From NCBI GenBank assembly GCA_905215655.1, contig CAJMQT010000089.1, positions 1 through 7,861 of the forward strand: a stretch of 7,861 bases of DNA, read 5' to 3'. Source of the DNA: an uncultured bacterium. Its GTDB lineage: Bacteria > Bacteroidota > Bacteroidia > Bacteroidales > Bacteroidaceae. The notes below the pieces were generated by a model. That model was given only the letters and a program-made list of their open reading frames with translations, had not been told where the DNA came from and searched no databases. Every line of letters starts with the position of its first letter. Position 1 is the stretch's first letter. This document shows positions 1-5,737 of the stretch, piece by piece. A program made the position numbers and the translations under genes.

Positions 1-60
1 TCGAACCCACGACATTCAGAACCACAATCTGACGCTCTAACCAACTGAACTACATCCACC
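1..60 (-). tRNA. tRNA-His (anticodon GTG), cut by the window edge
   Basis: Read on the minus strand, the sequence begins GGTGGATGTA and folds as a tRNA. The D-arm is GTTC/GAGC. The anticodon stem is TCAGA/TCTGA around the loop TTGTGGT, which gives anticodon GTG (histidine). The T-arm begins GTGGG followed by TTCGA. The extra 5' G before the GTGGATG acceptor strand fits the G-1 that is special to tRNA-His and is read by histidyl-tRNA synthetase. The 3' part of the T-arm, the 3' acceptor strand and any encoded CCA lie outside the window, so the gene is cut by the window rather than broken. Position 37 is G, whereas E. coli tRNA-His has A37. A promoter lies about 30 nt upstream. Confidence 0.95.
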
Positions 61-67
61 GTGTAAT

Positions 68-86
68 CGCTTTGTTATTTAAAGCG
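68..86 (-). other. Small hairpin in the tRNA-His precursor leader
   Basis: CGCTTT and AAAGCG (68-73 and 81-86) form a perfect 6-bp stem with a 7-nt loop. It lies between the predicted transcription start (about 84-87) and the tRNA 5' end at 60, so the primary transcript would begin with or inside this stem. It could protect the precursor 5' end or affect RNase P processing. Both roles are inference, and a chance stem of this size is possible. Confidence 0.35.
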
Positions 87-90
87 AGTG

Positions 91-122
91 CAAAGGTACG
101 GGATTTATTTGATATTACCAAA
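91..122 (-). promoter_or_regulatory. Promoter of tRNA-His, Bacteroidetes -33/-7 type
   Basis: On the minus strand a TTTG (119-122) is followed after 20 nt by TACCTTTG (91-98). This matches the Bacteroidetes primary sigma factor consensus TTTG-N19/20-TAnnTTTG at every fixed base. Transcription should begin near 84-87, about 25 nt before the 5' end of the tRNA. The promoter overlaps the hairpin at 97-134, so the tRNA can be transcribed independently of secG. Confidence 0.8.
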
Positions 123-134
123 TAAAATCCCGTA
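97..134 (-). terminator. Hairpin after secG, terminator-like
   Basis: The arms 97-111 and 119-134 pair over 15 bp with one bulged base (124) and a 7-nt loop. The base of the stem is G/C-rich (CGGG/CCCG) and the top is A/T-rich. It begins 34 nt past the secG stop. In the secG direction the stem is preceded by an A-tract but followed by CCTTTGCA rather than a U-run. The clean T-run (135-140) is on the plus-strand side, where no gene would need it. It may act as a weak or factor-assisted terminator or as an mRNA 3'-end stabiliser for the secG operon. Confidence 0.5.
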
Positions 135-167
135 TTTTTTCTAATTCTTTGTTGCGTTTCAGGGTCT

Positions 168-554
168 TTACTTCTTGTCCTGAGTTGCAGGAGCGGCGGG
201 TTTAGCGTTGTCTCCTGCATTTGCGGGAGCTGCCTTTTGTGTCTGGCTTGCACCGAAGCCGGGCAGATTGTTAGGGTTGGTCTGCTGTTGTTCGGTAGCA
301 GTTTTTTCTATAACGCTTTCTTCGTTTGTTGCTTTCGGAGCTACGTGAGCGCATACGATGCTCAGCACAACCATCGCAACGGCAAGTCCCCATGTTGCCT
401 TCTCGATGAAGTCTGTGGTCTTGCGCACACCCATAATCTGGTTGGATGAAGAGAAGTTGGATGCGAGTCCGCCTCCTTTGGATTCCTGAATCAGCACAAT
501 TCCTATCATAAGAAGTGATGCCAACACGATAAAAATTACGAATAATGTGTACAT
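168..554 (-). CDS. secG: Preprotein translocase subunit SecG
   Basis: SecG is the small accessory subunit of the SecYEG channel in the inner membrane and assists SecA-driven protein export. The 128-aa product has the family layout. The first membrane segment (about residues 2-22) is followed by the conserved cytoplasmic loop, with QESKGGGL at 23-30 and the S/N/Q-rich stretch FSSSNQIMGVRK at 34-45. The second membrane segment spans about 53-72. A polar tail of roughly 55 residues rich in A, Q, P, N and K follows (residues 74-128); E. coli SecG (110 aa) has a shorter one, and Bacteroidetes SecGs often carry such tails. The gene is last in a probable operon, starting 6 nt after the TPR gene. The start codon leads straight into TM1 and follows an A-rich stretch with no Shine-Dalgarno sequence. 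Identification is secure; the role of the tail is unknown. Confidence 0.95.
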   Translation of the reverse strand: MYTLFVIFIVLASLLMIGIVLIQESKGGGLASNFSSSNQIMGVRKTTDFIEKATWGLAVAMVVLSIVCAHVAPKATNEESVIEKTATEQQQTNPNNLPGFGASQTQKAAPANAGDNAKPAAPATQDKK

Positions 555-560
555 TTTTCT

Positions 561-1337
561 TTATTTATATTTGTTATTTATAATCAATTTCTCTAAAAAC
601 CGTATTTGGTCTGCAAAGTAAGTGTTTTTTTTTGGATAATTCAAATTTAAACGCTTAATAATTTCCAAAGCCTTTGAATATCTGCCTTGTTTTATGTAAA
701 TTTGGGCCAATGTTTCGGTAAAATACTTTTCGTCGCTTTCTTTCTTTTCGTTATCGTCGATTTCGGGCATGTACTCGGGTTGTTCTTTGAGTTTTATTTT
801 GCCGTTGTCGTTGTTGATGAAGTTGTCTATAAGGTCTTGCCCTTTCATCGTGGGGCTGTTTTGTTCGTTCTGTTCCTCATCTTCGCCTTCGGTTTCAAGG
901 AGATATGATACGTAATCTATTGCCGCGTCGGCGGGTGTGGGTTTACGTTTCTTTTTTGTCTCTTTGTTTTCTTCTTCCTTTTTGTCTGCCGGTATTGTGT
1001 CGAGGAATTGTTCGATCAGGGATATTGTCCTGCTTCCGCCTTGTTGTGTTTTTGTGGTGTTGTCGGCGGTCTCTTCTTTCTTGTTTTGTCTTGCGGCGCT
1101 TCTCAGTTTATAGTGAACTGCCTCGACGAGATTGAACACTACTTTGCGGTCTGTCAGATAGACTGCCGACCGTCTCAGTTCTTCGTCGAACGAGGGGTCG
1201 TGCATCAGATACAGGTTTTGGAGCAACAGCAGCCTTACTGTCTGATGATACGGATACAGCGCGAGCAGGGAACGCAGGTCGTACAGCGTCTCCTTGTCCA
1301 TCGTTTCGGGATGTTTTATTAGTTGCTCTAAATCCAT
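561..1337 (-). CDS. TPR-containing protein of the lptE-secG operon, function unknown
   Basis: This 258-aa product has no signal peptide or membrane segment and is probably cytoplasmic. Residues 1-80 form a well-conserved-looking helical region with DLRSLLALYPYHQTVRLLLL at 20-39 and EELRRSAVYLTDRKVV at 52-67. The middle (about 80-204) is strongly charged and low in complexity, with Lys/Glu runs at 118-132 and Glu-rich 149-158. Short hydrophobic motifs interrupt it: SLIEQFLDTIP at 106-116, AIDYVSYLLE at 139-148 and DLIDNFI at 168-174. The C-terminus (about 204-235) matches one TPR unit, ending GRYSKALEIIKRLNLNYP. It reads like a scaffold with a folded head, a disordered linker carrying short binding motifs, and a TPR tail. 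It begins 11 nt after lptE and ends 6 nt before secG, so it is surely co-transcribed with them. I recall similar proteins at this position in other Bacteroidales, but I know of no established function. Confidence 0.85.
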   Translation of the reverse strand: MDLEQLIKHPETMDKETLYDLRSLLALYPYHQTVRLLLLQNLYLMHDPSFDEELRRSAVYLTDRKVVFNLVEAVHYKLRSAARQNKKEETADNTTKTQQGGSRTISLIEQFLDTIPADKKEEENKETKKKRKPTPADAAIDYVSYLLETEGEDEEQNEQNSPTMKGQDLIDNFINNDNGKIKLKEQPEYMPEIDDNEKKESDEKYFTETLAQIYIKQGRYSKALEIIKRLNLNYPKKNTYFADQIRFLEKLIINNKYK

Positions 1338-1348
1338 ATTGTTGCTGT

Positions 1349-1918
1349 TTACCAGTTTGCCACGGTGGCATTGAATATCTGGTCTGTGATGTCTTCAACC
1401 ATTTCGGTTACGAGTTGTTCCTGTACCGAGCTGAGGGATGTTGTCGTTTCAAATGTCGATGTTGCCGTAAATTGTTTTTCGAAGTCCTCGTTGTGGTTGG
1501 CGTTGTTGGTAAATCTTACGTTGACCGTCATTGAGAGTTCTGCCTGTGCGGAGTGTCCTTCGGCTGTGACGGCTTTGTTCCGTTGCGAATACTGTGTTAT
1601 CTCGCCTTCTATTTTCAGGTCTCCGTTTCTCTTGACCTGTATCAGTCGGGTGTGATTGGCAAATATGTCTTTAAGTGAGTTGTTGAAAATGCTTGCCATA
1701 GGTCCCCAGACGTAGCTTGAACGTATGGGAAAGTCGGCTATCTGTATGGTCTTGGTCTTGTTGTAGTCGATGCTTGCTCCGTTGAATTTGTAAGACACGC
1801 TGCATGACGCCAGCACGATAATCAGTGTGGCTATCAGGACCAGCGCTCCCGTCATGACTGATTTTTCGGGGCGTGCTTCGGGGCGTTTGTTCTGTTTGGA
1901 GTTATTTTTCAAGTCCAT
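1349..1918 (-). CDS. lptE: LptE-family LPS assembly lipoprotein
   Basis: LptE partners the outer-membrane beta-barrel LptD and helps insert lipopolysaccharide into the outer leaflet. The 189-aa product has a hydrophobic stretch (about 23-36) ending in the lipobox LASC, with the lipidated cysteine at 39. The mature part opens SVSYKFNGASIDY and continues with KTIQIADFPIRSS, LIQVKRNGDLKIEGEIT and LTEM-like helical C-terminal sequence ending DQIFNATVANW, the pattern of Bacteroidetes LptE. No acidic export signal follows the cysteine, which fits a lipoprotein facing the periplasm. The start is uncertain. The chosen ATG overlaps the upstream regulator by 17 nt and supplies a long basic n-region, and its context ACAATATGGA is the same as that of the next gene. 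Met22 would give an 18-residue lipoprotein leader, but one without positive charge. Translational coupling to the upstream gene is likely. Confidence 0.85.
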   Translation of the reverse strand: MDLKNNSKQNKRPEARPEKSVMTGALVLIATLIIVLASCSVSYKFNGASIDYNKTKTIQIADFPIRSSYVWGPMASIFNNSLKDIFANHTRLIQVKRNGDLKIEGEITQYSQRNKAVTAEGHSAQAELSMTVNVRFTNNANHNEDFEKQFTATSTFETTTSLSSVQEQLVTEMVEDITDQIFNATVANW

Positions 1919-3128
1919 ATTGTTTTATTCTTCTGTACAAGGTCCGGTCTGAAATGCCGAGCTCCCGGGCGGCTTTTTTACGGTTGCCGCCGTTCCGTTC
2001 CAGGGCTTTCTCTACCATTTGCCTGCCTACGTTACCGAGGTTCAGGCTCTCGGGCTCTGATATTTCTTCCGCCACGGCGTCCATTACTGTCGGCGCTTGG
2101 TGTGGTGTGGTGTTTAAGGGTGTCTCTTCCCGTGATATGATTGACGGTAGACGGCTCTCGTTTTGCGGCGCCGGTGTGGTGCGCGAGGTGTCCAGCTGTT
2201 TGCGCAGACTGTTCATCTCGCGGCGCAGGTCGCTGACGTTGCCACGCAGTTCGTAAAGTATTTTGTATAATATTTCACGCTCGCTTTCGTAAGAGTGGCT
2301 GCTTGCGGTCTTTATCGTGGCGAGCTGTGTGCTCTCCATGTCTTCCGGAATGAATTTGTGTATGTCGTCTCCGCCTATGACGCGGTTCTCGCTCAGCACC
2401 GACATCTGTTCCGTAATGTTTTTCAGCTGTCTTACGTTGCCCGGCCATTTGTATTTCAGCATTATGTTCCGAGCCTCGTCGGTGAGTGTTATTTTGGGCA
2501 GTCTGTACTTCTCTGCCATTTGCATTGCGAAGAGGCGGAACAGCAGGATGATGTCTTCGCCACGGTCGCGCAGCGGCGGAATTTGTATCGGTATGGTGTT
2601 CAGACGGTAGTAGAGGTCTTCGCGAAAGCGTCCTTCGCTTATCGCCTTGCGCATGTTTACGTTGGTGGCGGCAACTATTCTGACGTCCGTCTTCATTATT
2701 TTCTGACCGCCCACGCGGATATATTCGCCCGTCTCGAGCACTCTCAGCAACCGTGCTTGGGTGGCGAGGGGCAGCTCTCCCACTTCGTCGAGAAAGATTG
2801 TTCCCTTGTTTGCAACGCCGAAGTAGCCTTCGCTTTCGCCTATCGCGCCCGTAAACGAGCCTTTCTCGTGACCGAACAGCTCGCTGTCAATGGTCCCTTC
2901 GGGTATCGAACCGCAGTTTATGGCGAAATATTTTTCTCTTTTTCTTGGCGAATTGTCGTGAATTATGCGCGGTATAATCTCTTTTCCCACGCCGCTTTCG
3001 CCGATTATGAGCACAGACAGGTCGGTCGGTGCCACCTGCATGGCGACATCGATTGCACGATTAAGGCCGGCACAATTACCGACGATGTTGTAGCGTTGCT
3101 TGACTTTTTGCAGTTCGGTTGTGTTCAT
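1902..3128 (-). CDS. Sigma-54-dependent activator without a sensor domain (AAA+ and Fis HTH)
   Basis: This bacterial enhancer-binding protein uses ATP hydrolysis to remodel sigma-54 RNA polymerase into open complexes. The 408 residues begin almost directly with the AAA+ domain. Walker A is GESGVGKE (43-50). The sigma-54 contact loop is GSFTGA (90-95), with Ser where most members have Ala. Walker B is TIFLDE (110-115). The arginine-finger segment FREDLYYR (168-175) supplies R169 and R175, and sensor II is WPGNVRQLKN (228-237). A segment at about 281-313 is likely a coiled coil, followed by a Pro/Thr/Ser-rich linker. A Fis-type helix-turn-helix (about 368-408) ends the protein, with RKKAARELGISDRTLYRRIK. 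No receiver, GAF or PAS domain is present, as in PspF, so control must come from a partner protein, expression level or the linker. The gene leads the operon with lptE, the TPR gene and secG. The family assignment is certain; the targets are unknown. Confidence 0.95.
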   Translation of the reverse strand: MNTTELQKVKQRYNIVGNCAGLNRAIDVAMQVAPTDLSVLIIGESGVGKEIIPRIIHDNSPRKREKYFAINCGSIPEGTIDSELFGHEKGSFTGAIGESEGYFGVANKGTIFLDEVGELPLATQARLLRVLETGEYIRVGGQKIMKTDVRIVAATNVNMRKAISEGRFREDLYYRLNTIPIQIPPLRDRGEDIILLFRLFAMQMAEKYRLPKITLTDEARNIMLKYKWPGNVRQLKNITEQMSVLSENRVIGGDDIHKFIPEDMESTQLATIKTASSHSYESEREILYKILYELRGNVSDLRREMNSLRKQLDTSRTTPAPQNESRLPSIISREETPLNTTPHQAPTVMDAVAEEISEPESLNLGNVGRQMVEKALERNGGNRKKAARELGISDRTLYRRIKQYGLEK

Positions 3129-3136
3129 TTAGCTGA

Positions 3137-3170
3137 CAAAATTACACATTTTATTTTAAATATCTGCAAT
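3137..3170 (-). promoter_or_regulatory. Likely promoter of the regulator-lptE-TPR-secG operon
   Basis: TAATTTTG (3137-3144, minus strand) fits the Bacteroidetes -7 element TAnnTTTG exactly. An ATTG (3167-3170) lies 22 nt upstream as a weaker -33 element, at the long end of the accepted spacing. The -7 element ends only 8 nt before the ATG at 3128, so the transcript would have a leader of just a few nucleotides. No sigma-54 type -24/-12 element (GG-N10-GC) is seen here, so I see no sign of sigma-54 autoregulation. Confidence 0.5.
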
Positions 3171-3282
3171 TATGGCACTGATTTAACGTGAATTCGGCGA
3201 AATCTTGTTATATCGTTGACGATAAAGATGTTTACAAACCATATTAATGTCGTATGTCGTATCGGCTGTATTATGATTTTGC

Positions 3283-3363
3283 AAAAGGCGGTCTTTTACC
3301 TTGTAAAAGCTTACCTTTCAGACGCTAAAAGGCGGTCTTTTGCAATGCAAAAGACCGCCTTTT
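3283..3363. repeat. Three copies of a 15-nt element, two direct and one inverted
   Basis: AAAAGGCGGTCTTTT occurs on the plus strand at 3283-3297 and 3327-3341 and inverted at 3349-3363. The second and third copies form the terminator palindrome. The first copy is identical in sequence and could pair with the third instead. Next to it, CTTTTAC and GTAAAAG (3293-3299 and 3303-3309) form a separate 7-bp stem with a 3-nt loop, partly overlapping the first copy. The arrangement looks like a duplicated or decayed terminator. Confidence 0.85.
3327..3363 (-). terminator. Strong palindromic terminator of the pdxA/membrane-protein unit
   Basis: An 18-nt inverted repeat (3327-3344 and 3346-3363) is perfect and separated by a single base, so the loop is really formed by the inner TGCA sequences. 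The stem has a G/C-rich block (GGCGGTC/GACCGCC) flanked by A-run and T-run, so it carries T-tracts in both directions. It starts 35 nt past the stop codon of the membrane-protein gene and is the only strong terminator between the two transcription units. The T-run is short (four). Confidence 0.85.
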
Positions 3364-3398
3364 GAAGTCGTATTTGTAATTCGTTGATTTACTGTTGT

Positions 3399-4397
3399 TT
3401 AGCGTTTCTTGTATGTGCGTCGTTCTATTTTGATGAACAGCAGTCCTATCGCCGTCCAGATAAGCTCTCGTATCCTTACAATCAGAGCGACGAATATGCC
3501 TGCACCGGCAGACAGAGACAGACCCGCCGTTGACATGAGGAAGCCGCCTTCGCGACCGCCGAGCTGTAAGGGAAGAAAGAAGAGGAGGTTGGCAAACAGG
3601 CTGGTGAACGCCAGTATGAGCAGACTTTGCACGAAACCGGCGTCAGGAACAAGAACCAAGAGTATGAACATAATTTCCAGCGACGAGCAGACACGACATC
3701 CGAGTTCAAGCAAGACGGCGGCAACGAACGACTTGCGGTTCTGCCTGTGCAGCGCCGCAATCTGCCTGTCCACATCGCTCAGTTGGTCTTTGTGCCTGTC
3801 GATAAAAGCCCGTACCCGTTTCTTCGCGCCCGGAATATGTTTCAAGATGTTCATTATCCTTACCGCAATTCCCTTCTTGTAGCCGTTGATGAAGAACCAG
3901 ATGCCGAGCATGCAGAACGCAGTCGTCAGCGAGACGATGGTCCCGGTAAGCGCATTAAGAGGCTCGGTAAGTAGAAACAGGATCACGGCGAGCAGCCAAA
4001 ACAGGAAATGACTGAAAATATGAGTCATCGCATAAAGGATTACCGAAGAGGAGGCGCGTTCCGTTCCTATTATCGGCGACAGCGACATTATCCGGTAGGG
4101 CTCGCCGCCCATCAGTCCGCCCGGCGTGGCGTAGTTGAGCGCAAAGCCCGACACCGTAATCTTGTAAAGCCACAAGAAGTTTATCTTTACCGGCTCTTTG
4201 GCTCCGCTCTTTATGATAATGTACCATGTGGCGGTGTTGAAGACGTAAAGAACGGTCCATAAGGCAACGACCGCAAAGAACCAATAACCGGCACGCGTGA
4301 TTCCGCTCCATACTTCATTGAAGTCGAGCTGCGTTACCATTATTGCCAGAACTGCCAAGCCGAAGATGAAAAAACCGTTCTGATACTTCTTCTTCAT
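3399..4397 (-). CDS. Lysylphosphatidylglycerol synthase TM/flippase-like membrane protein
   Basis: The 332-aa product is a polytopic inner-membrane protein of the UPF0104 / lysylphosphatidylglycerol synthase TM-region family. Hydrophobic segments lie at about 8-22, 38-55, 75-90, 117-143, 151-171, 223-250, 254-277, 286-308 and 309-324. Two signature stretches are visible: LNYATPGGLMGGEPYRI (87-103) and LPLQLGGREGGF (275-286). Both are glycine-rich and carry charged residues within or beside membrane segments. A basic cytoplasmic loop (about 173-222) and a basic C-terminus (KIERRTYKKR) fit the positive-inside rule. Full MprF enzymes add a cytoplasmic aminoacyltransferase domain, which is absent here, so this is not a complete lysyl-PG synthase. 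The substrate is unknown; flipping of a lipid or isoprenoid-linked molecule is a guess from distant relatives. It starts 9 nt after pdxA, so it is co-transcribed, with no obvious functional tie. Confidence 0.85.
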   Translation of the reverse strand: MKKKYQNGFFIFGLAVLAIMVTQLDFNEVWSGITRAGYWFFAVVALWTVLYVFNTATWYIIIKSGAKEPVKINFLWLYKITVSGFALNYATPGGLMGGEPYRIMSLSPIIGTERASSSVILYAMTHIFSHFLFWLLAVILFLLTEPLNALTGTIVSLTTAFCMLGIWFFINGYKKGIAVRIMNILKHIPGAKKRVRAFIDRHKDQLSDVDRQIAALHRQNRKSFVAAVLLELGCRVCSSLEIMFILLVLVPDAGFVQSLLILAFTSLFANLLFFLPLQLGGREGGFLMSTAGLSLSAGAGIFVALIVRIRELIWTAIGLLFIKIERRTYKKR

Positions 4398-4406
4398 CGT
4401 GCCACG

Positions 4407-5528
4407 TTATTGCTTTTCCTGCGCCTTCTCGTTGTTCTTCTGCTTGTTTACGGCAAAACGCGTTTTCTCGCTGTCGTCTCTCTTTTCGTGATAAAGTTTC
4501 TCCAACGGGTGTTCAAACGGTTTGTCATAGTTTTTGCGGTTGCGGTAAACATCGAGCGCCACGTAGATGGCATGTCTGAAAGAACTTTCGTCGGCAACGT
4601 TTTTGCCGGCTATTTCGTAAGCCGTCCCGTGGTCGGGCGAGGTGCGGATGATGGGCAGTCCGGCGGTGTAGTTCACGCCGTCACCGTTGTCAAGGCTTTT
4701 GAAAGGAGCCAGTCCTTGGTCGTGATACATGGCGAGCACTCCGTCAAAAGCCTCGTAAGAACCGTGCCCGAAGAAACCGTCGGCAGCGAAAGGACCGAAC
4801 GCATAAATGCCGTTGTCAGACAGTTCTTTTATTGCGGGAATGATTATTTCCTTTTCTTCTTTGCCGAGCAGACCGCTGTCTCCCGAGTGGGGATTGAGCG
4901 AGAGTACGGCTATCCGGGGGCAGGAGATGCGGAAGTCGCGTTTCAGCGATGTGTTGAAGATCGTTGCTTTCTCAACGATTTTGTCTCTTGTGACGGCTGC
5001 CGCCACGTCTTTTATCGGCAGATGGGTGGTTACAAGAGCCACGCGCATGATGTCGTTAAGCAGTATCATCAGAGCCTTCTTGCCCTCGCCGGCGCGCTCT
5101 TCGATGTATTCCGTGTGCCCGCAGAACTTAAAGTCGTCGCATTGTATGTTGTTCTTGTTTATCGGAGCCGTAACGAGCACATCGACAAGACCGTTCTTAT
5201 AGTCTTCCATCGCTCTCTCCAAGGCTTTCAGCGATGCCGTTCCCGCCTCTTTCGAAGCTGTTCCAAGTTCCACTTTTACCTCTTCTTCAAAAGCCGGAAT
5301 CATATTGAGCTTGCCCGGATTAGCCTCTTCTGCCGAGTTGATGATTGTGAAGTTTGCCTGTATGCCGAGAGCATTACGATGGTATGCGGCAACTTTCGGC
5401 GAGCCGTAGATTATCGGTGTGCACAATTCAAGCATTGTCGGCTCGGCAAAAGTCTTGAATATTACTTCATATCCGATCCCGTTCGTATCTCCGTGCGTTA
5501 TAGCAACGCGTATTTTGTTGTTTTCCAT
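4407..5528 (-). CDS. pdxA: 4-hydroxythreonine-4-phosphate dehydrogenase
   Basis: PdxA oxidises 4-phosphohydroxy-L-threonine with NAD+ to the unstable 2-amino-3-oxo product. This decarboxylates to 1-amino-3-hydroxyacetone phosphate, which PdxJ uses in the deoxyxylulose-5-phosphate-dependent route to pyridoxal phosphate. The 373-aa product starts with the family motif in its Bacteroidales form (ITHGDTNGIGYE, 10-21). The substrate-site histidine appears in CGHTEY (H138). The three metal-ligand histidines are in TTHLP (H169), LNPHSGDSG (H214) and MYHDQGL (H269), and the nucleotide-side motif RTSPDHGTAYEIAG is at 295-308. E. coli PdxA has 329 residues. The excess here is mostly a charged C-terminal tail from about 340, rich in Lys, Glu and Asn, that looks disordered. 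The whole catalytic set is present, so the enzyme should be active. It leads a two-gene set with the membrane protein 9 nt downstream. Confidence 0.95.
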   Translation of the reverse strand: MENNKIRVAITHGDTNGIGYEVIFKTFAEPTMLELCTPIIYGSPKVAAYHRNALGIQANFTIINSAEEANPGKLNMIPAFEEEVKVELGTASKEAGTASLKALERAMEDYKNGLVDVLVTAPINKNNIQCDDFKFCGHTEYIEERAGEGKKALMILLNDIMRVALVTTHLPIKDVAAAVTRDKIVEKATIFNTSLKRDFRISCPRIAVLSLNPHSGDSGLLGKEEKEIIIPAIKELSDNGIYAFGPFAADGFFGHGSYEAFDGVLAMYHDQGLAPFKSLDNGDGVNYTAGLPIIRTSPDHGTAYEIAGKNVADESSFRHAIYVALDVYRNRKNYDKPFEHPLEKLYHEKRDDSEKTRFAVNKQKNNEKAQEKQ

Positions 5529-5545
5529 AAATGTTTTTATTTTAT

Positions 5546-5567
5546 CTCCCTGTCTCCCTGACAGGAG
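5546..5567 (-). other. Small hairpin upstream of pdxA
   Basis: CCTGTC (5549-5554) pairs with GACAGG (5560-5565) across a 5-nt loop, and two more pairs (5546-5547 with 5566-5567) form if base 5548 is bulged. It lies 18-39 nt before the pdxA start and just downstream of a weak -7-like element. It might sit at the mRNA 5' end. It resembles no riboswitch I know, and its role is unproven. Confidence 0.3.
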
Positions 5568-5568
5568 G

Positions 5569-5576
5569 CAAAGGCA
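5569..5576 (-). promoter_or_regulatory. Possible weak -7 element for pdxA
   Basis: TGCCTTTG on the minus strand differs from TAnnTTTG at one fixed base. No TTTG or TTG is found 17-23 nt upstream, so support is thin. It is the closest match to the consensus in the 258-nt gap before pdxA. If it does not function, pdxA is probably transcribed by read-through from the rlmN promoter. Confidence 0.25.
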
Positions 5577-5631
5577 CGTTTTGTTGTTTTATATTTGGTT
5601 TATAAATTCCGTTTTTTAGTTTATTGTCAAT

Positions 5632-5655
5632 TTGTCCGCTTGTCCGCTTGTTTCC
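5632..5655. repeat. Short 8-nt tandem repeat, TTGTCCGC
   Basis: TTGTCCGC is present twice in a row (5632-5639 and 5640-5647), followed by a degenerate third unit TTGTTTCC (5648-5655). It lies in the DUF4837-pdxA spacer. No function is apparent. Confidence 0.7.
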
Positions 5656-5737
5656 ACCAAGAGCCGTTGTCTGTTAATTTCCGATAAGCTCCCAGAGCGG
5701 AGCAATAACTCCCGTTAACTCCTCTTCGACGCAAATC

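Noticed and set aside
3171..3188. TGGCACT on the plus strand as a possible sigma-54 -24 element
   Set aside because: The base pair 10 nt after the GG is AC instead of the required GC, and no plus-strand gene follows.
2295..3191. A long open frame on the plus strand opposite the sigma-54 activator
   Set aside because: It mirrors a fully recognisable AAA+/Fis protein, shows no domain of its own, and its start has no upstream support.
3399..4397. The membrane protein as a full MprF lysyl-phosphatidylglycerol synthase
   Set aside because: Its 332 residues hold only the membrane domain. The cytoplasmic aminoacyl-transferase domain is absent, so the enzymatic name would be misleading.
4386..4404. 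TGGCACG on the minus strand just before the membrane-protein start as a sigma-54 -24 element
   Set aside because: The -12 half (TTGC) is missing at the right distance, and the motif would overlap the start codon of a gene 9 nt downstream of pdxA.
4410..5561. A long open frame on the plus strand opposite pdxA
   Set aside because: It is antisense to a gene with all catalytic motifs of PdxA. Its translation is low in recognisable motifs and rich in Val, Phe, Arg and Cys. It has no promoter and is best explained by codon bias of the real gene.
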